In this document: positions 41,302 to 44,160 of the stretch, one piece after another
Layout of the letters: every line of letters starts with the position of its first letter
How positions within the stretch are numbered: position 1 is the first letter of the stretch
Source: Hydrogenispora sp.
Lineage (GTDB): Bacteria > Bacillota > UBA4882 > UBA10575
Reading direction: 5' to 3'
Assembly (NCBI GenBank): GCA_012837705.1
Contig: DUQQ01000005.1
Span: 1-44,160, forward strand
Length of the DNA stretch: 44,160 bases
Translations under genes and position numbers: made by a program
Notes under the pieces: model-generated
Seen by the model: the letters and a program-made list of their open reading frames with translations, nothing else
Database searches by the model: none
What the model was told of the DNA's origin: nothing

Positions 41302-41340
41302 AAAAAGAAGTTGTTCAAAAGCGGTGAACAACTTCTTTTT
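41302..41340 (-). terminator. Terminator of the minus-strand ABC operon
   Basis: A perfect 15-bp inverted repeat (AAAAAGAAGTTGTTC and its complement) with a 9-nt loop. On the minus strand it is followed by TTTTTTG; on plus by T-rich sequence, so it may work both ways. Confidence 0.9.
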
Positions 41341-41360
41341 CTGTTTTAGGTTCGGATTGA

Positions 41361-42524
41361 TTAATCCTCCAGCAATTGCTCGGCTTGGGCGTCCACTTGC
41401 TTCTGGGCTTGTTTCTTGCTTTGCCAAGCGTGGAGCGCAAGCGCCACGGCAATAACGCCGTAAGCCAGGAAGCTCCGGAAGTATTCACCGACTTGGGGAA
41501 TACCGAGGATGCGTTGGCCCGCAAGGGGCGAAACCACAAACAAGGTGTGGAAGAGCAGGACGCCAATGATCGCATTCCAAATGGTGGCTTTGGAGATGGA
41601 AGCACCACCAATCAAAAGGGCTGCAATGGAGAACATCCCGACTTGCTCGTGGCTGTTGTAGGTGTTAAAGGTGCCGAGGTTTTGCAGGTAGATTAATTGT
41701 CCCCAAGCCCCAAGTACGGTCGAGATGATGATGGCAATCAACCGGGTGCGGTTGACATTGATCCCGGAAACTTCGGCGATATGCATATCCTGACCGACGG
41801 CACGCATTTGCTGGCCCAATTTTGTCTTTGTAAAATAAGACGTGAAAAGGCATAAAGCAGCAATGACCAGGAAAGTAGCCCAGGGGATCTGGAAAGGTCC
41901 AAGTTTCAGGGAACTGAACAGGGCGCGGTCTAAAGCCCGGTTAACGGCGATCAAGTCCATGGTGTTGCGGAGCCCGATCCCGGAGGGAAGCATCATCTTC
42001 GGATTATTCATGGGGATCAGGGTTCCAACCAGAACCAAAAAGACTAGTTGGTAAACGCCGTTGGCGAAGAACCCTAGAATATAACCGGTGACCATCTCCC
42101 GTCCTTTCGCCCGGTTTAAAACCAGACCGGTCAACCAGCCGAGGAAAATGGAGAAAGGAACCGAGATCAAAGCAGCGAGTAAAAACCCGGGGAGTCCGCC
42201 GATTTCCAGATGGGTAACGATAATTAAAGCCGCCTGTCCGGACATGGCGCCAATGACAATTCCGAAGTTCAGTCCTAACCCGGCGATGACGGGAATGATC
42301 AGTGATAAGACCAAGAAGAGATTCCGTGCTAAACGGGTAATGATCTCATTGATCAAAAAACGCGGATTGAGCTGCGCAGCAACGATTCCGGCAAAACAAA
42401 GCAGCGCAAAGAAGAGCGGAACGGATAGCTCGCTGAGGATGCGATCGAAGCTAGATTGATTATTATCTTGTTTAACTGGTGGTTTCTGCAATGAGGTTTT
42501 TGGTGCAACTTTTGAATCAGCCAT
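41361..42524 (-). CDS. ABC transporter permease (sugar/nucleoside type, BPD_transp_2)
   Basis: A 387-residue membrane subunit with about nine or ten hydrophobic helices and cytoplasmic charged ends (a Lys/Gln/Ser-rich start, and a KKQAQKQVDAQAEQ tail). Family features include NFGIVIGAMSGQAA near the second helix, GMFSIAALLIGGASISKAT (the loop that contacts the ATPase), and GREMVTGYILG. ATG 42524 is preceded by AAGGGGGT. It follows a second, related permease, so the channel is probably a heterodimer. Simple-sugar or nucleoside substrates are equally possible from this sequence. Confidence 0.88.
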   Translation of the reverse strand: MADSKVAPKTSLQKPPVKQDNNQSSFDRILSELSVPLFFALLCFAGIVAAQLNPRFLINEIITRLARNLFLVLSLIIPVIAGLGLNFGIVIGAMSGQAALIIVTHLEIGGLPGFLLAALISVPFSIFLGWLTGLVLNRAKGREMVTGYILGFFANGVYQLVFLVLVGTLIPMNNPKMMLPSGIGLRNTMDLIAVNRALDRALFSSLKLGPFQIPWATFLVIAALCLFTSYFTKTKLGQQMRAVGQDMHIAEVSGINVNRTRLIAIIISTVLGAWGQLIYLQNLGTFNTYNSHEQVGMFSIAALLIGGASISKATIWNAIIGVLLFHTLFVVSPLAGQRILGIPQVGEYFRSFLAYGVIAVALALHAWQSKKQAQKQVDAQAEQLLED

Positions 42525-42530
42525 TATCTT

Positions 42531-43607
42531 TTACCCCCTTTCGTTCCTTGTTAAAGCGTATAGAATCATGCCGTTACTGATAATCATACGGGCAATCTCA
42601 CTAATGTCGGTCCCTTGTAGTACGGTTTGGGTTACCGGTAAAGCAATTGTCAATAAGGTTTGGAAGAGAATAGTCCCGATAATGATATGGCCGACGGTGG
42701 CTTTTTTCAGCGAAGCGCCGCCGATCAGAGCCGCCGCTACGGCAGGAAACGCCATATATAAAGGTGCTGTATAAAGCTGCAGGAACCCGTAACTTTGGGC
42801 GTACACCAGGGCGCCGATGGCAGCAAGCACATTCGAAAGGATCACGCTGGTGTAACGCATGGTGCGGGTGTCAATCCCAGAAGACTTTGCGTACATGGGA
42901 TTTGCTCCGGTTGCAACCATAGCCAGCCCGGTGCGGGTGCGGAAAAAGAGATGGGCTAGCAAACAGAAAAACCCAAAGAACAGCAATAATCCGGTGGGAA
43001 TGGTTACCCCAAAAAGCTTGAACGATAAGAAGTTATTGAGGATCCTGCTGTAATGTTCATACAAGGTTAGTGTGACGCGCAAGCCCTTGCCGCCGATGGC
43101 CCAGATCATGGATGGGTTCTTAAAGGGAGCCGTCAGCCAGAAGATACACATCCCGGCAACCACCGCAAAACCGACATAGGTCCCGACCATCATCTCTTGG
43201 CCCCGGACTCGATCCAGCAGTGCTGCGTATAAATAGCCGGTAATAACGGCGAGGGGGATGGCGCAAAGCATGGCCACAAAAAGCCCGGTAAAGCCGGTTA
43301 AGTCATACTCCATGCTGATGACGCCTCCGACCAACCCACAAACAAAACCGACGGGAAGGCCGAAGTTGAGACCGACCCCGGTCACCAAGGTTGGGAGCAT
43401 GGCCAGGACCAGGAGGCCGTTCATCCCGATCCGCGCTAGCGAGTCGCTGAGCAGAATAGTGATGTCCATTTTCATGATAAAAGCCAAAATAAAAAGGGCC
43501 AGAAGAAAACTGCTGATGATCAGGCGCGGCAAGCCGAATTTTTCGTAGAATGCCTTGAGATGGTGGGGATCAAAGATATTTTTCACTTTGCTCATCTTCA
43601 ATTCCAT
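42531..43607 (-). CDS. ABC transporter permease (sugar/nucleoside type, BPD_transp_2)
   Basis: A 358-residue paralogue of the neighbouring permease, with the same block order: GLNFGLPVGFVCGLVGG, GQEMMVGTYVGF and the ATPase-contact loop AFPAVAAALIGGASLKKATVG. ATG 43607 has AAAGGAGGTG 7 nt upstream and lies beside the ATPase stop (one base between). The order ATPase-permease-permease is typical of BmpA/nucleoside-type and some sugar importers. The binding protein is not seen and is presumably beyond the window edge. Confidence 0.88.
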   Translation of the reverse strand: MELKMSKVKNIFDPHHLKAFYEKFGLPRLIISSFLLALFILAFIMKMDITILLSDSLARIGMNGLLVLAMLPTLVTGVGLNFGLPVGFVCGLVGGVISMEYDLTGFTGLFVAMLCAIPLAVITGYLYAALLDRVRGQEMMVGTYVGFAVVAGMCIFWLTAPFKNPSMIWAIGGKGLRVTLTLYEHYSRILNNFLSFKLFGVTIPTGLLLFFGFFCLLAHLFFRTRTGLAMVATGANPMYAKSSGIDTRTMRYTSVILSNVLAAIGALVYAQSYGFLQLYTAPLYMAFPAVAAALIGGASLKKATVGHIIIGTILFQTLLTIALPVTQTVLQGTDISEIARMIISNGMILYALTRNERG

Positions 43608-43608
43608 C

Positions 43609-44160
43609 TCAGCCCACCTCCTTTGTTGGTTGCTTACCAGCGATCATTAGACCAAAGTCCCGATCAGAAGCATCCGGTTTCAGAATACCGGCGATTTTTC
43701 CGTCGTAAACCAAGGCGATCCGGTCACAGATCCTTCTTAACTCGTTGAGTTCACTAGAGGTCATGATAATTGTCATGCCGTATTCCCGGTTGAAGCGGAC
43801 CAAAAGATCAAGCACCAGTTTTTTCGCGCCAATATCGATTCCCCGGGTTGGTTCCGAAACCCAAAGGATCTCCGGTTCCAGCGAGAAAGCCCGGGCCAGA
43901 CAGACTTTCTGTTGGTTACCGCCGGAAAGGCGCCGTACCGGTTGGTTCGGTCCGGTGCATCGTATATCTAAATCTTCAATTATTTTTAAAGTATAATCGC
44001 GGACTGCTTTTTGGTCGAGCAGATGAACACCGGGAATCAGCGTCCGTCGTAAGAATTTGTTCTGCGCTTCGATACTGGTCAAAACGACGTTGACCGCAAT
44101 TGATTCGTCCAGTAACAAACCGACACCGCGGCGGTCTTCAGAGACAAAAGCCATTTTAGC
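43609..44160 (-). CDS. ABC transporter ATP-binding protein, C-terminal part (RbsA/YufO type)
   Basis: The frame continues past the window edge; 183 residues of the second nucleotide-binding domain are present, opening with FVSEDRRGVGLLLDESIAVN as in two-domain sugar or nucleoside ATPases. The signature is LSGGNQQKV. The Walker B segment reads ILWVSEPTRGID, so the usual Asp before the catalytic Glu is Ser while the Glu remains; relatives often have a degenerate second site. The switch region is TSSELNEL in place of a canonical His. It partners the two permeases just downstream. Confidence 0.9.
   Translation of the reverse strand, partial: AKMAFVSEDRRGVGLLLDESIAVNVVLTSIEAQNKFLRRTLIPGVHLLDQKAVRDYTLKIIEDLDIRCTGPNQPVRRLSGGNQQKVCLARAFSLEPEILWVSEPTRGIDIGAKKLVLDLLVRFNREYGMTIIMTSSELNELRRICDRIALVYDGKIAGILKPDASDRDFGLMIAGKQPTKEVG

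Noticed and set aside
41243-41455. Plus-strand ORF of about 70 codons
   Set aside because: It runs through a strong terminator and into the antisense of the permease gene; composition and lack of homology suggest chance.
1-44160. CRISPR arrays or insertion sequences with transposases
   Set aside because: No regularly spaced repeats and no transposase-like ORFs were seen; the group II remnant is the only mobile-element trace.

Overview
The window reads as one chromosome segment of an endospore-forming, Gram-positive anaerobe (Bacillota, Clostridia- or Limnochordia-like). The evidence is a germination protease (gpr), a gerA/gerC/gerB germinant-receptor operon, the tail of a probable sigma-G inhibitor (Gin), a SpoVB-like flippase, the Bacillus-type order gin-tmk-darA-yaaR-holB-ricT, an oxygen-sensitive class III ribonucleotide reductase, and strong AGGAGG ribosome-binding sites. 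TTG and GTG starts are common. The species is not identified. The layout is compact, with intrinsic hairpins closing most transcription units.

Region by region. 1-3.5 kb: end of gin, then tmk, c-di-AMP receptor darA, yaaR, holB, ricT. 3.6-6.1 kb: polar amino-acid ABC transporter behind a promoter overlapped by an ArgR-box-like palindrome. 6.1-7.5 kb (minus strand): SpoVB/MurJ-type flippase. 7.7-14.7 kb: nadK, argR, recN, comEA, comEC, holA. 14.75-15.03 kb (minus): rpsT. 15.2-16.8 kb: YvlD-like membrane protein, gpr, and a small membrane protein with a sigma-E-like promoter. 16.9-21.9 kb: murJ, an ECF sigma factor with a probable membrane anti-sigma partner, a LiaF-like envelope protein, a GreA-like protein and a DUF554 protein. 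21.9-26.6 kb: a Gln/Asn-rich probable spore protein divergent from gerA-gerC-gerB plus a small two-helix protein. 26.7-30.5 kb: DegV, glucose-6-phosphate isomerase and a membrane pseudokinase. 30.6-36.2 kb: SAM by-product recycling (mtnP, mtnA, ahcY, mtaD), interrupted on the minus strand by an XRE repressor/ImmA-type protease pair. 36.3-36.6 kb: a candidate structured RNA. 36.7-40.7 kb: BaiN-like flavoprotein, nrdR and nrdD. 40.7-41.1 kb: tRNA-Thr(UGU), its terminator, and directly abutting it a shrunken group IIC intron remnant. 41.3-44.2 kb (minus): two permeases and part of the ATPase of a sugar/nucleoside-type ABC importer.

How the parts connect (inference). Spore genes are scattered but linked: gpr would degrade SASP-like proteins, and the Gln/Asn-rich protein at 21.9 kb carries a GPR-site-like sequence and a sigma-G-like promoter, as does the gerA operon facing it. 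The ArgR encoded at 8.6 kb may control the transporter at 3.7 kb. NrdR probably represses its own nrdR-nrdD operon through two boxes 31 bp apart that flank the -10 element. The best candidates for undescribed biology are the candidate RNA at 36.38-36.56 kb, the Gln/Asn-rich spore protein, the pseudokinase at 29.2 kb, the intron remnant at 40.87 kb, and the operator layout of the XRE/ImmA pair.
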